Below are positions 1 to 7,139 of a DNA stretch of 14,813 nt, piece after piece. Location of the stretch: assembly GCA_023441255.1 (NCBI GenBank), contig JAEZPW010000305.1:1-14813 (forward strand). The letters run 5' to 3'. A model generated the notes under the pieces. It did not search any database, was not told the origin of the DNA, and worked only from the letters and a program-made list of their open reading frames with translations. Both the position numbers and the translations under genes were made by a program. The stretch is from Acidobacteriota bacterium (GTDB lineage: Bacteria > Acidobacteriota > Terriglobia > Terriglobales > Acidobacteriaceae). How positions within the stretch are numbered: position 1 is the first letter of the stretch; every line of letters begins with the position of its first letter.

Positions 1-482
1 TCTCCGAACAGCATGGACGTGGTTCCCGCCTTGTGCGACATCTCAAGCCAGGGCGACTGTATATCGGCACAACAGAGTGCCACGTTTCGTGCAACCTGCG
101 TGCGGACCAGCGAACGCGCCACTTCCATGCCGTAGAGCGCACTGCAGCATGTGGCGCGAATGTCAAGGCATGGTATGTGGGACAGGCCTGCGTGCTTCTG
201 AACCGCCGGCGCACTGCCCGGGATGAGCCGGTCTGGCGTCATCGTTCCCATTAGCAGGAAATCGATGCTGTCGGCATGGAGCGACGCATTGTGCAGCGCC
301 CGACGCAACGCGTGCACAGCCAAGGCACTCGTTCGAGTACCCGGCTCCGCCCACCGACGCTCCCGAATGCCGGACGAATCGAATATCTGTTCTGGCGCGA
401 GTCCCAGCCGCCGCGCAATCTCTTCGTTAGAGACAACGCGTTCGGGTAAATACGAACCGGATCCTGTGATAAAAGCTTTCAA
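1..482 (-). CDS. FabH-like 3-oxoacyl-ACP synthase III family protein (partial, C-terminus beyond left edge)
   Basis: The reverse strand reads open from a TTG at 480-482 to the window edge, giving about 160 residues of a thiolase-fold ketoacyl synthase III. The start KAFITGSGSYLPERVVSNEE and the later SSGIRERRW match the N-terminal half of FabH-type enzymes, which condense an acyl-CoA with malonyl-ACP. DIRATCCSALYGMEVA fits the nucleophile motif, the first of the paired Cys being the likely catalytic one. The His and Asn of the triad lie in the missing half, so activity and substrate class cannot be judged. No ATG or GTG is available in frame near the homology start. TTG is inferred from where homology begins, without a convincing Shine-Dalgarno. 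It lies 56 bases behind plsC on the same strand, suggesting co-transcription for lipid synthesis. It could be housekeeping FabH or a specialised KAS III; the divergent N-terminus (RLGLAPEQIFDSSGI) leans towards the latter. Confidence 0.8.
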   Translation of the reverse strand, partial: MKAFITGSGSYLPERVVSNEEIARRLGLAPEQIFDSSGIRERRWAEPGTRTSALAVHALRRALHNASLHADSIDFLLMGTMTPDRLIPGSAPAVQKHAGLSHIPCLDIRATCCSALYGMEVARSLVRTQVARNVALCCADIQSPWLEMSHKAGTTSMLFG

Positions 483-538
483 GTTGTAGTTTGGGAAAGG
501 CCCGCTCTCATAATACAGGAGGAGATTATCGAGACCGT

Positions 539-1249
539 TCAGCCCCGCTGATGCTCCGGTAAATCCTGCGCAATCCGCTCGCGAACAGCCGCCACCAGTT
601 GTTCGCGATCATCTCCGTACATTGCCGGATCGATCGGTCTATGAAAGACCACCCGCACTACACCAGATCGGGAGAACACCTTGCCTTTTGGCATGAGTTC
701 ATGGGTGCCGGCAATCGTGATCGGAACCACCTGCTTTCCCGTCGCGATCGCCATGTGAAACGGGCCCTTCTTGAAAGGCAGCAAGCGCCCGTCGCGCGAA
801 CGCGTACCTTCCACGAAGATCGTCATGTTGATGCCGGATTCCAGCACCTTCTCGGCTTGACGCAGGCTCTCGATCGCTCGTTCGCGATTGCTACGGTCCA
901 CCGGCACGAGTGCGCCGAGGCGCATGGCCTGCCCAAGCACAGGAACTCGGAAAAGCTCTTTCTTCACCAGAACGGATGTGCGCCGTGGGATGAGCGGGAT
1001 CAGTAGAGGCGGATCGAGATTCGACGTGTGGTTGGACATGAACACGTATGTGCCAGACGGGTCGAGTTCATCACGCCCCACCACCTCGACTCTCACTCCG
1101 GCAATGCGGATTCCCGTCCATGCGATCCACAGGCCCACACGATAGATCGGCAGTATCTTGCCGCTTAGCAGCGTATAAGGAAACATGACCAGCGCGGCCG
1201 CAGGAGTTGTGATTATCCAGAACAGCAGGGTCAACAGGCTTCTGATCAA
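539..1249 (-). CDS. plsC: 1-acyl-sn-glycerol-3-phosphate acyltransferase (PlsC family)
   Basis: Transfers an acyl chain to lysophosphatidic acid to make phosphatidic acid at the inner membrane. All four family blocks are visible: NHTSNLD (HX4D catalytic motif), VPVDRSNRERA, FVEGTRSRDGRLLPFKKG and VVPITIAG. The N-terminus has a hydrophobic segment (LLTLLFWIITTPAAALVMF) typical of a membrane anchor. I prefer a TTG start at 1247-1249 (236 residues, beginning IRSLLTLLFW). It overlaps the TGA of the upstream M61 gene as TTGA, the same junction as at 3105-3108, and similar enzymes usually start close to this hydrophobic stretch. A GTG at 1297 would give 252 residues but a 52-base overlap. Downstream is a FabH-like gene, so the pair may serve phospholipid or another acyl-lipid route. 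The acyl donor and exact substrate cannot be read from sequence. Confidence 0.9.
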   Translation of the reverse strand: MIRSLLTLLFWIITTPAAALVMFPYTLLSGKILPIYRVGLWIAWTGIRIAGVRVEVVGRDELDPSGTYVFMSNHTSNLDPPLLIPLIPRRTSVLVKKELFRVPVLGQAMRLGALVPVDRSNRERAIESLRQAEKVLESGINMTIFVEGTRSRDGRLLPFKKGPFHMAIATGKQVVPITIAGTHELMPKGKVFSRSGVVRVVFHRPIDPAMYGDDREQLVAAVRERIAQDLPEHQRG

Positions 1250-3108
1250 GGACGTGCGCCCCCCGCTGCTTTCTCGTTCTGCGCGTTTCCCAGCCACTCC
1301 GCACGGCGCTGTCTCTGGGCGGCCGTCGGCTTCTCCACATCGCGTATGAGGTACTCGACTTGCGTGCGTCGCCCCAAAGTAAACTCCAGTTGAACTTCCT
1401 TGCCCGTTGCCGCCGCGCGCACCGTCAGGCGCAACAACTCGCCCGGCGACATGCCTTCAACTTCATCTGCCAATTCAGCGTTGCTTCGCCCATTCACGGC
1501 GACAACCACATCTCCCGCCCTGAGCCCCGCTTTTTCGGCCGCGCTGCCGCTCTGCACCGACAAGACCACCTGTGCCCCATCGAAATTGCGCGACAGTTCG
1601 CAACCTGTGTCCGGCTTCTCTTCTTTACGCTGCGTCACGCGAAGCCCCGCTGTCCCCAGGAACTTGTCATAGCGGATCTCGTCGATTCCGGCGACGTACT
1701 CCCGAAAGAACTGGCCGAAGTCCTTCCCGGTTACGGCTTCAACCGCCTGCCGTACCCCCTCCGAGTCGGCGAAGTACTTGTGCTCTTTTGCGTAGTTCAC
1801 GTTCATCCAGCGCAGCACGTCCCTCAGCGATTTGCCCCCACCGCTCGCGTCGCGAATCGCCAGATCAAGCATTACTCCCAGTATTTCGCCCTTGTTGTAG
1901 TACGAGATACTGCGCTCCGGTCGCCGGTAGAACGGATACTTCTCCAGCCATGCTTCGAGGCTCGAATTCTCGGCCGACTGACGGCGATGTGCCGGCCGGC
2001 TTTGCAAGGTTGTTATCTCCCAGCCAAGGCGCCGCAGATACTCGCGCTCATCTACCATTCCGGCCGCCAGCAGCATGTAATCCTCTACCGTACTGGTAAC
2101 GCCCTCGCTGAACCACAAGGCCCGCGTGTACTGCTCTTTCGTATAGTCGATCGGTTCCAGCGATTGAGGACGTATCCGTTTGACGTTCCACAGGTGAAAG
2201 AACTCGTGTGCAGTCACACTTTGGAAACTCACCGGATCCGACGACAGCCTGCGCGCCGGTACGTCGATTGCTGTCGAGCAGGCGTGCTCCATGCCGCCTC
2301 CGCCCGTCTCGCGGGGGACGTGGTAGATGAACAGGTACTCGCTGCATGGGCGGTCCTGCATCCATTCAACCTCAGCCTTCACGATGCGTCGGACGGAATC
2401 CTCCACCCACGCCGGGTCATAGCGCTCCGGATCGGCGTCCATTGCGATTCGATACCTCGCGCCGCCTTCCTCGAACGAAATCTCATGAAACCGCCCCGCC
2501 TCGACCGGCGCGTCGACCAAAGCGTCGTAGTTCGCAGCTGCGTATTGAAACGGAGTAGTCGTGTTCGGCCGAAGGACAGTCGCGATCTGCCAGCCTTCAG
2601 GCAAGTCCTTGAAGAGCACACTCACGGGAAGATTCCGTCCCGGAACGCTGTACATCAGAATTTGTGCAAGGTTCAGGAAGGCATGATCGCTGTTGAATTG
2701 TGCGCTGTAAGGGCCGGGTGCGTTGGCGACTATGTCGTACTCCACGTGAGCTGCGTTCGGCATACTCCACGTGCACTTGTCCAGCTGGCGAACCGGAACG
2801 GGCCGGCCCTGCAGGTCTCTCGCCGTAACCGACTCTACGTACTGCGGGAAATCGCGTACCTGGTACAGAGCGTTCCACACCGGCATCTGCACGATCGAGT
2901 TCGCAGGATCCTTAAAGTAGGGGTCGAACTCCACGTGCAATCGGTGCGCCGCCGCGTCGGCAAACGTGATCCTGTAGTCGACCGCCGGAAAGAATTTGAT
3001 CTGGTCAGGCTTCTGCCCCGGTTGCTTCTGGCCGTGAATGTAAACGACCGGGCAGACGAGGTACGCGAGGAACAGCGCCGAGGCGCACAGCCGCTTGAAG
3101 GCGATCAA
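1246..3108 (-). CDS. M61-family metallopeptidase (glycyl aminopeptidase-like) with C-terminal PDZ domain, exported
   Basis: 620 residues. The N-terminus (KR at 5-6, then a hydrophobic run to about 25, ending YIHG-Q) looks like a Sec signal peptide, so it probably acts in the periplasm or outside. The zinc site HEFFH is at 301-305 within TAHEFFHLWNVKRI, and the third ligand is probably Glu335 in FSEGVTSTVEDY. GGGMEH (271-276) and YYNKGEILGVMLD (403-415) are further M61 landmarks. A PDZ domain follows at about 505-580 (SGSAAEKAGLRAGDVVVAVN). M61 peptidases of the glycyl aminopeptidase type remove small N-terminal residues; the substrate here is unknown. The TTG start at 3106-3108 overlaps the mpl stop as TTGA. 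A GAGGTG Shine-Dalgarno 11 bases upstream (3120-3125) supports it. Its place between mpl and plsC suggests an envelope role, but this is inference. Confidence 0.92.
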   Translation of the reverse strand: MIAFKRLCASALFLAYLVCPVVYIHGQKQPGQKPDQIKFFPAVDYRITFADAAAHRLHVEFDPYFKDPANSIVQMPVWNALYQVRDFPQYVESVTARDLQGRPVPVRQLDKCTWSMPNAAHVEYDIVANAPGPYSAQFNSDHAFLNLAQILMYSVPGRNLPVSVLFKDLPEGWQIATVLRPNTTTPFQYAAANYDALVDAPVEAGRFHEISFEEGGARYRIAMDADPERYDPAWVEDSVRRIVKAEVEWMQDRPCSEYLFIYHVPRETGGGGMEHACSTAIDVPARRLSSDPVSFQSVTAHEFFHLWNVKRIRPQSLEPIDYTKEQYTRALWFSEGVTSTVEDYMLLAAGMVDEREYLRRLGWEITTLQSRPAHRRQSAENSSLEAWLEKYPFYRRPERSISYYNKGEILGVMLDLAIRDASGGGKSLRDVLRWMNVNYAKEHKYFADSEGVRQAVEAVTGKDFGQFFREYVAGIDEIRYDKFLGTAGLRVTQRKEEKPDTGCELSRNFDGAQVVLSVQSGSAAEKAGLRAGDVVVAVNGRSNAELADEVEGMSPGELLRLTVRAAATGKEVQLEFTLGRRTQVEYLIRDVEKPTAAQRQRRAEWLGNAQNEKAAGGARP

Positions 3109-4538
3109 GAGCTTACTTTCACCTCGTGCAATGCTTTAAGTTTCTGCGGCAACTTGTCGTAGATACCGCCGAATCCGCCATTTGACAGAATCGCCACCAC
3201 GTCTCCCGAATGCAGCTCCTGGGCAACGGTCTCCACGATCTGATCTACCTCGGCGATCAGGCGCGCGTTCGTGCCCATCTGTTTAAGACCGGCAACTACC
3301 GCCCCTGTATCGAGGAGCTCCCGTTCGGGTATCGAGTCCGTCTTCTTTTGAAAAACGCCGGCGAGGATCACTGCGTCGGCAACTGCGAGGCTGTCCACCA
3401 GATCATCCTGGAACACGCTTCGCCTCAGTGTGTTCGAGCGGGGCTCCAGGATCGCCCAGATCCTCCGTCCCGCATACCGCGTTTTCAGCGCCCGAAGAGT
3501 TTCTGCGATTGCCGTCGGATGATGTGCGAAGTCGTCTATGATGGTGATCCCGTTAACCTCGGCCCTGACTTCCTGCCGGCGCTTCACGCTCTTGAATGTC
3601 CGCAGTGCCTTTGCGATTGCCGGGGGCTCAATGCCGTAATGCGAAGCCATAGCGGCAGCTGCCGTCGCGTTCAGCACGTTGAAGTCGCCAAACAGCCCGA
3701 ATCCGAACTTCGCCCAAAGATTGCCATCCCGCCGCACACTCCATGTCGTCTGCTCGGGCTCATAGCGGATATCCGTCGCCTGCCACTGGGCCTGCGCGCT
3801 GAACCCGTAGCGCTCCACGGTGCAGAAAGCCTTGCTGAGCACGTCGCTCACGTTGCCGGGATTGTCGTGGGCTATAATCACGCCCCGACGCGGCACCAGG
3901 TTAACCAGGCGTCGGAACGATGTCTTGACTGCTTCAAGGTCCCGGTAGATGTCTGCGTGATCGAACTCCACCGAGGTCAGGATGACCGAGTCTGGGAAGT
4001 AGTGCAGGAACTTCGGCCCCTTGTCGAAGAACGCGGTATCGTACTCGTCACCTTCAAGTATAAATTGAGCCCCTTCCCCTAAACCGAAGCTACGCCCGAA
4101 GTTCTCCGCTATACCACCTATCAGGAACGAGGGCGACTTCCCTGCCACCTGAAAGATCCAGCTCAGCATGGAAGTGGTCGTCGTCTTCCCGTGCGTGCCG
4201 GCCACTACGATCGGTTCCCTGCCAACAAGAAATTCGTCGTAAAGCACCTGCGGCAACGAGCGGAACGGCGTCCGCACATCCAGCACGCGCTCTAGTTCGG
4301 GATTCCCCCTCGAGATGGCATTGCCGACGATGACCAGGTCTGGCCTGTCGCTCAGGTTCTTTGCGTCGTAAGGTTGGCGGATCTCAATCCCGAGCGACTG
4401 CAGGAAATCCGACATCGGCGGATACGCGGCGGCATCCGAACCGGTCACATGGTAATTCCGCTGCTTCAGCATCCCGGCGAGCGATGCCATCGCTGTACCG
4501 CAGATTCCGATCAAGTGAATGTGTTTAGCATTGCCCAT
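3105..4538 (-). CDS. mpl: UDP-N-acetylmuramate:L-alanyl-gamma-D-glutamyl-meso-diaminopimelate ligase
   Basis: Cytoplasmic Mur-ligase family enzyme of murein recycling. It uses ATP to attach the recovered tripeptide L-Ala-gamma-D-Glu-meso-DAP to UDP-MurNAc, bypassing MurC, MurD and MurE. The 477 residues show the three Mur domains in order: the UDP-binding Rossmann start HIHLIGICGTAMASLAGML (6-24), the ATP P-loop GTHGKTT (114-120) followed by LEGDEYDTAFFDKGPKF and SVEFDHADIY, and the C-terminal domain with DDFAHHPTAI (335-344) and EPRSNTLRRSVFQ (365-377). The EGDEYDTAFFDK and EPRSNT blocks separate Mpl from MurC. The ATG start is at 4536-4538, seven bases after the ldcA stop, with a GAGAGGG-type ribosome site. 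Coming directly after ldcA, which makes its tripeptide substrate, is strong functional context. Confidence 0.96.
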   Translation of the reverse strand: MGNAKHIHLIGICGTAMASLAGMLKQRNYHVTGSDAAAYPPMSDFLQSLGIEIRQPYDAKNLSDRPDLVIVGNAISRGNPELERVLDVRTPFRSLPQVLYDEFLVGREPIVVAGTHGKTTTTSMLSWIFQVAGKSPSFLIGGIAENFGRSFGLGEGAQFILEGDEYDTAFFDKGPKFLHYFPDSVILTSVEFDHADIYRDLEAVKTSFRRLVNLVPRRGVIIAHDNPGNVSDVLSKAFCTVERYGFSAQAQWQATDIRYEPEQTTWSVRRDGNLWAKFGFGLFGDFNVLNATAAAAMASHYGIEPPAIAKALRTFKSVKRRQEVRAEVNGITIIDDFAHHPTAIAETLRALKTRYAGRRIWAILEPRSNTLRRSVFQDDLVDSLAVADAVILAGVFQKKTDSIPERELLDTGAVVAGLKQMGTNARLIAEVDQIVETVAQELHSGDVVAILSNGGFGGIYDKLPQKLKALHEVKVSS

Positions 4539-4545
4539 TACTGCC

Positions 4546-5523
4546 CTACACCCTCTCCCAGGCTCGCCTCGCGCCCTCTACCGCCACGGCGGACTGCCAT
4601 GCCAGGCGAACCTCTTCATCCTGTACTTGAAGCGTTGCTTCTATCCCAATCGGTATGGTTGTGTTGCCGCCGCCGCTCACGTGACCTGACCGGAAACCGT
4701 ACGCCACCGGGATGCTCAGGTCACCGGCGATGCTCGCCACCACGTCGCGAATTGTATAGTCGCTTCCCGGCCCCGGCTCGCAATCCACCATCTGCCCGAA
4801 GAGTATTCCGCGGACGCCGTCCAGTTTGCCGCCGAGTTTCAATTGCATCAGCATTCGATCCACCTGGTACGGCTTCGTCCCGATATCTTCGACGAACAGA
4901 ATCGTTCCATCCGTCTGGACCTCATAAGGCGTTCCCATGGAAGCAGCCAGCATCGAGAGACAGCCGCCGTACAAACGGCCGCGGCCATAGCCCCTGATCA
5001 GCGGCACGACTTCCGACCCGGCAGAAAACACCATCTGCGTCGATTCGCCGGAAAATACCTGCCCCCAGTTCGCAACGTCCACTCCCTCCGGCAGGGCGAA
5101 GTCCTTGGCTACCATCGGTCCATGAAACGTTACCAACCCAGTCGCATCCGTGATGTACGTCAACAGAGAAGTCACGTCGCTATAGCCGACGAACACCTTG
5201 GGATTGGCTGCGATCAGGTCGCAATCGATCTCCGGCAGCAGATAGTTGCAACCGTATCCACCACGTGCGCAGACGATTGCCTTGATATCCGGACGCGCCC
5301 ACATCTGGTTGAACTCATCAACCCGCCGGCGCAGCGGCCCGGAGAAATAACGCTGATGTTCAAAGATGGATTCAAGGTAGAAAAGTTCGTAGCCCAGGGC
5401 CCGGAGTGCAGCGCAACCGGCTTCAAACTGGTCCCGTTCTATCGGACTCGCGGGCGCGATGATCCCGACAGTGTCGCCGGTGCGGAGCGGCGCGGGCTTG
5501 ACTTCTTTTCTCTTCAGACTCAA
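4546..5523 (-). CDS. ldcA: LD-carboxypeptidase, peptidase family S66 (muramoyltetrapeptide carboxypeptidase)
   Basis: Cleaves the terminal D-alanine from murein tetrapeptides between meso-DAP and D-Ala, giving the tripeptide used by Mpl. From a TTG at 5521-5523 the protein has 325 residues, close to family size. The catalytic triad is readable: nucleophile Ser115 in FVGYSD, Glu212 in LFVEDIG and His281 in FRSGHVSGGG. RTGDTVGIIAPASPIE and ARGGYGCNYLLPEID are further family blocks. The frame stays open upstream to 5715, but that would run some 150 bases into dapF with sequence unlike S66 proteins. TTG 5523 is the first usable start after the dapF stop and sits about a dozen residues before the homology. 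No clear Shine-Dalgarno is seen. No signal peptide, so cytoplasmic, as expected for recycling. Confidence 0.93.
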   Translation of the reverse strand: MSLKRKEVKPAPLRTGDTVGIIAPASPIERDQFEAGCAALRALGYELFYLESIFEHQRYFSGPLRRRVDEFNQMWARPDIKAIVCARGGYGCNYLLPEIDCDLIAANPKVFVGYSDVTSLLTYITDATGLVTFHGPMVAKDFALPEGVDVANWGQVFSGESTQMVFSAGSEVVPLIRGYGRGRLYGGCLSMLAASMGTPYEVQTDGTILFVEDIGTKPYQVDRMLMQLKLGGKLDGVRGILFGQMVDCEPGPGSDYTIRDVVASIAGDLSIPVAYGFRSGHVSGGGNTTIPIGIEATLQVQDEEVRLAWQSAVAVEGARRAWERV

Positions 5524-5561
5524 TCGGCGCTCAAGGTCAATAAAATGCTTCGCCAGCCATC

Positions 5562-6377
5562 TTAAACGAAAAACTCGCCCCGGCAGACGAGATGAGCCGG
5601 ACCGCTCAGGAAAACTTCCTGCTCCCAACGCACGATTTGCGTGCCGCCCTGCGTGTGAATCTTCACCGGTGATTTGACCTTGCCGCTGTGAATGGAGGCC
5701 ACCGCTGCCGCGCACGAGCCCGTTCCAGACGATTTTGTCTCTCCTGCACCGCGTTCAAAGAAGCGCACCGCAATGTTGTTGTCATCCTGAACGTGAACGA
5801 ACTCCACGTTCGTTCCGTGCTTGAAATCGTGATGAGTACTGATTTCCGCGCCTTCTGCTTGCCACCCCACCGGGAATGTGCGCACGAACATCACGTAATG
5901 CGGGTTGCCCATCGAGATGGGTATCCCGCATGCTTCACCGAAGCTCATCCTGATCGAAAACTCATCGCCGACCTGGGGCTCTCCCATCGCGGTTTCAAAC
6001 TCGAATGCATTTGGCGAGCGCGAGATAAGCTTGCACGTTTTCACGCCTGCATCCGTACGTATCGAAACCTCCGATTTCCCCGTTTGCGACACGAAATAGG
6101 CGGCAACGCACCGTGTGCCGTTGCCGGAAATCTCCGCCGGGGAACCATCTGCATTGACAAGCCGCGCCCTGACGTCCGCCTGTGGCACCCTCTGCCCTGG
6201 GGCCCCCGTACTTTCAGGAATCAGATACTCCGTTCCGTCCGCGCCGATGCCGTCGTGGCGGTCACACATGCGCCGGGTCAACTCGGCGATATCTGTACCT
6301 GCGGGAACCTCGGCCATGTCCACGATGAGGAAATCGTTACCGCACGCGCTCGCCTTTACAAACGGAATAACCGACAT
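5562..6377 (-). CDS. dapF: Diaminopimelate epimerase-family protein with both catalytic Cys replaced by Ser
   Basis: DapF converts LL- to meso-diaminopimelate, the last-but-one step to lysine and the source of DAP for murein, using two cysteines as acid and base. The 271 residues cover the whole family fold: SACGNDFLIVD near the start, NADGSPAEISGNGTRC (75-90), ISMGNPHYV, NVEFV and FERGAGETKSSGTGSCAAAVA (207-227). In the two active-site motifs, where the family has C-GNG and C-GTG, this protein has Ser84 (codon 6126-6128) and Ser217 (codon 5727-5729). Everything around them is conserved. I chose the ATG at 6375-6377: an AAGGAG at 6389-6394 lies 11 bases ahead of it but only 2 bases ahead of the alternative GTG at 6386. 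Context between mgtC and ldcA/mpl fits DAP metabolism. It may be a true epimerase using Ser, a lineage variant or a related enzyme with another reaction. Confidence 0.9.
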   Translation of the reverse strand: MSVIPFVKASACGNDFLIVDMAEVPAGTDIAELTRRMCDRHDGIGADGTEYLIPESTGAPGQRVPQADVRARLVNADGSPAEISGNGTRCVAAYFVSQTGKSEVSIRTDAGVKTCKLISRSPNAFEFETAMGEPQVGDEFSIRMSFGEACGIPISMGNPHYVMFVRTFPVGWQAEGAEISTHHDFKHGTNVEFVHVQDDNNIAVRFFERGAGETKSSGTGSCAAAVASIHSGKVKSPVKIHTQGGTQIVRWEQEVFLSGPAHLVCRGEFFV

Positions 6378-6382
6378 TCCTG

Positions 6383-7099
6383 TCACAGCTCCTTATCATT
6401 CGTTCGTGTGGATTTTATGTCCTTCAACAGCGGCGATCGTCTCAGCGATCCCAAAAGCTCTTCGTGCTCCCTGGCGGTTGCATCTACCGTGAACTGCACG
6501 CGCGTCGTGTGGTCAACTCTGCTGATCCGGACGCTCTGCATACCGTGCTGAACCTGCTCCAGAGCCCTGTTCAATGCGTCAATCACGGGCTCAGCATCAT
6601 CACCGATCACTTCATAGGCTATCGGCAGCATCTTGGTTCCGATGCGCATCTCCACTAACCCCAGCAGTAGCAGTGCCAGCAACAGAACTGCCGTGGCAAA
6701 CACTGCCGGGATAAAAAAGCCGCCTCCAACCGCCATCCCAATCGACGCCACAACGAAAACGGTGGCTGCCGTGGTCAGGCCCGTCACCGAACCTCCGGCC
6801 CGCAGAATAGATCCGGCTCCGATGAAACCGATGCCCGGAATGATCTGCGCTGCGATTCTTGTGTGGTCGCCGCCCCAAAGCTCCGCGATCTGCTGGGAAA
6901 GTATGGTGAAGAACGCAGCGCCGAAGCACATCAACATCTGCGTGCGAAGCCCCGCCGGCTTGTGCTTCGTCTCACGCTCCAGCCCTATCAGTCCTCCCAA
7001 CACCGCGGCGACCGCAAGGCGGAGGATGAACCTCCACACCTGGTACGCCATGGAGCCGTGCGGCCCGAGAACGTCGAGCAAATGTTTGAGAGTATCCAT
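6383..7099 (-). CDS. MgtC/SapB family inner-membrane protein
   Basis: 238 residues. The N-terminal half is the MgtC/SapB membrane domain: hydrophobic segments at about 22-40, 54-70, 85-100, 107-125 and 128-148. Between the first two is the signature GGLIGLERETKHKPAGLRTQ (35-54), followed by GIGFIGAGSI. A soluble C-terminal part (about 155-238), with alternating IRISRV and VQFTVDA strands, resembles the ACT-like tail of longer MgtC proteins. Family members are linked to survival in low magnesium or acid and, in Salmonella, to inhibition of the F-type ATPase. What this one does is not known. The ATG start is at 7097-7099. The stop lies five bases before the dapF ATG and the dapF ribosome site overlaps its last codons, so the two are translationally close. 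Confidence 0.92.
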   Translation of the reverse strand: MDTLKHLLDVLGPHGSMAYQVWRFILRLAVAAVLGGLIGLERETKHKPAGLRTQMLMCFGAAFFTILSQQIAELWGGDHTRIAAQIIPGIGFIGAGSILRAGGSVTGLTTAATVFVVASIGMAVGGGFFIPAVFATAVLLLALLLLGLVEMRIGTKMLPIAYEVIGDDAEPVIDALNRALEQVQHGMQSVRISRVDHTTRVQFTVDATAREHEELLGSLRRSPLLKDIKSTRTNDKEL

Positions 7100-7106
7100 G
7101 TGATTT

Positions 7107-7128
7107 GCGGCATCTCCCGTCTTGCCGC
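7107..7128 (-). promoter_or_regulatory. Stem-loop ahead of the mgtC-like start with the GGGAGA ribosome site in its loop
   Basis: In the 40-base gap between the glycosyltransferase stop and the mgtC-like ATG, a perfect 6-base inverted repeat (GCGGCA 7107-7112 with TGCCGC 7123-7128) encloses a 10-base loop. On the minus strand the loop reads agacgggaga and contains the only Shine-Dalgarno-like sequence, 13 bases from the ATG. It may display or mask the ribosome site. The pairing is seen directly; a regulatory role is inference. Confidence 0.35.
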
Positions 7129-7139
7129 GGATTGTACAG

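Noticed and set aside
1360..3162. 600-codon open frame on the plus strand opposite the M61 gene
   Set aside because: Antisense shadow of a GC-rich gene: the minus strand carries clear M61 and PDZ motifs, while this frame gives Arg/His/Pro-rich sequence with no recognisable domain.
5524..5715. Longer N-terminus for ldcA starting at 5715
   Set aside because: The added residues overlap the dapF C-terminus, are Arg/Ser/Gly-rich and do not resemble S66 enzymes; TTG 5523 gives the expected length.
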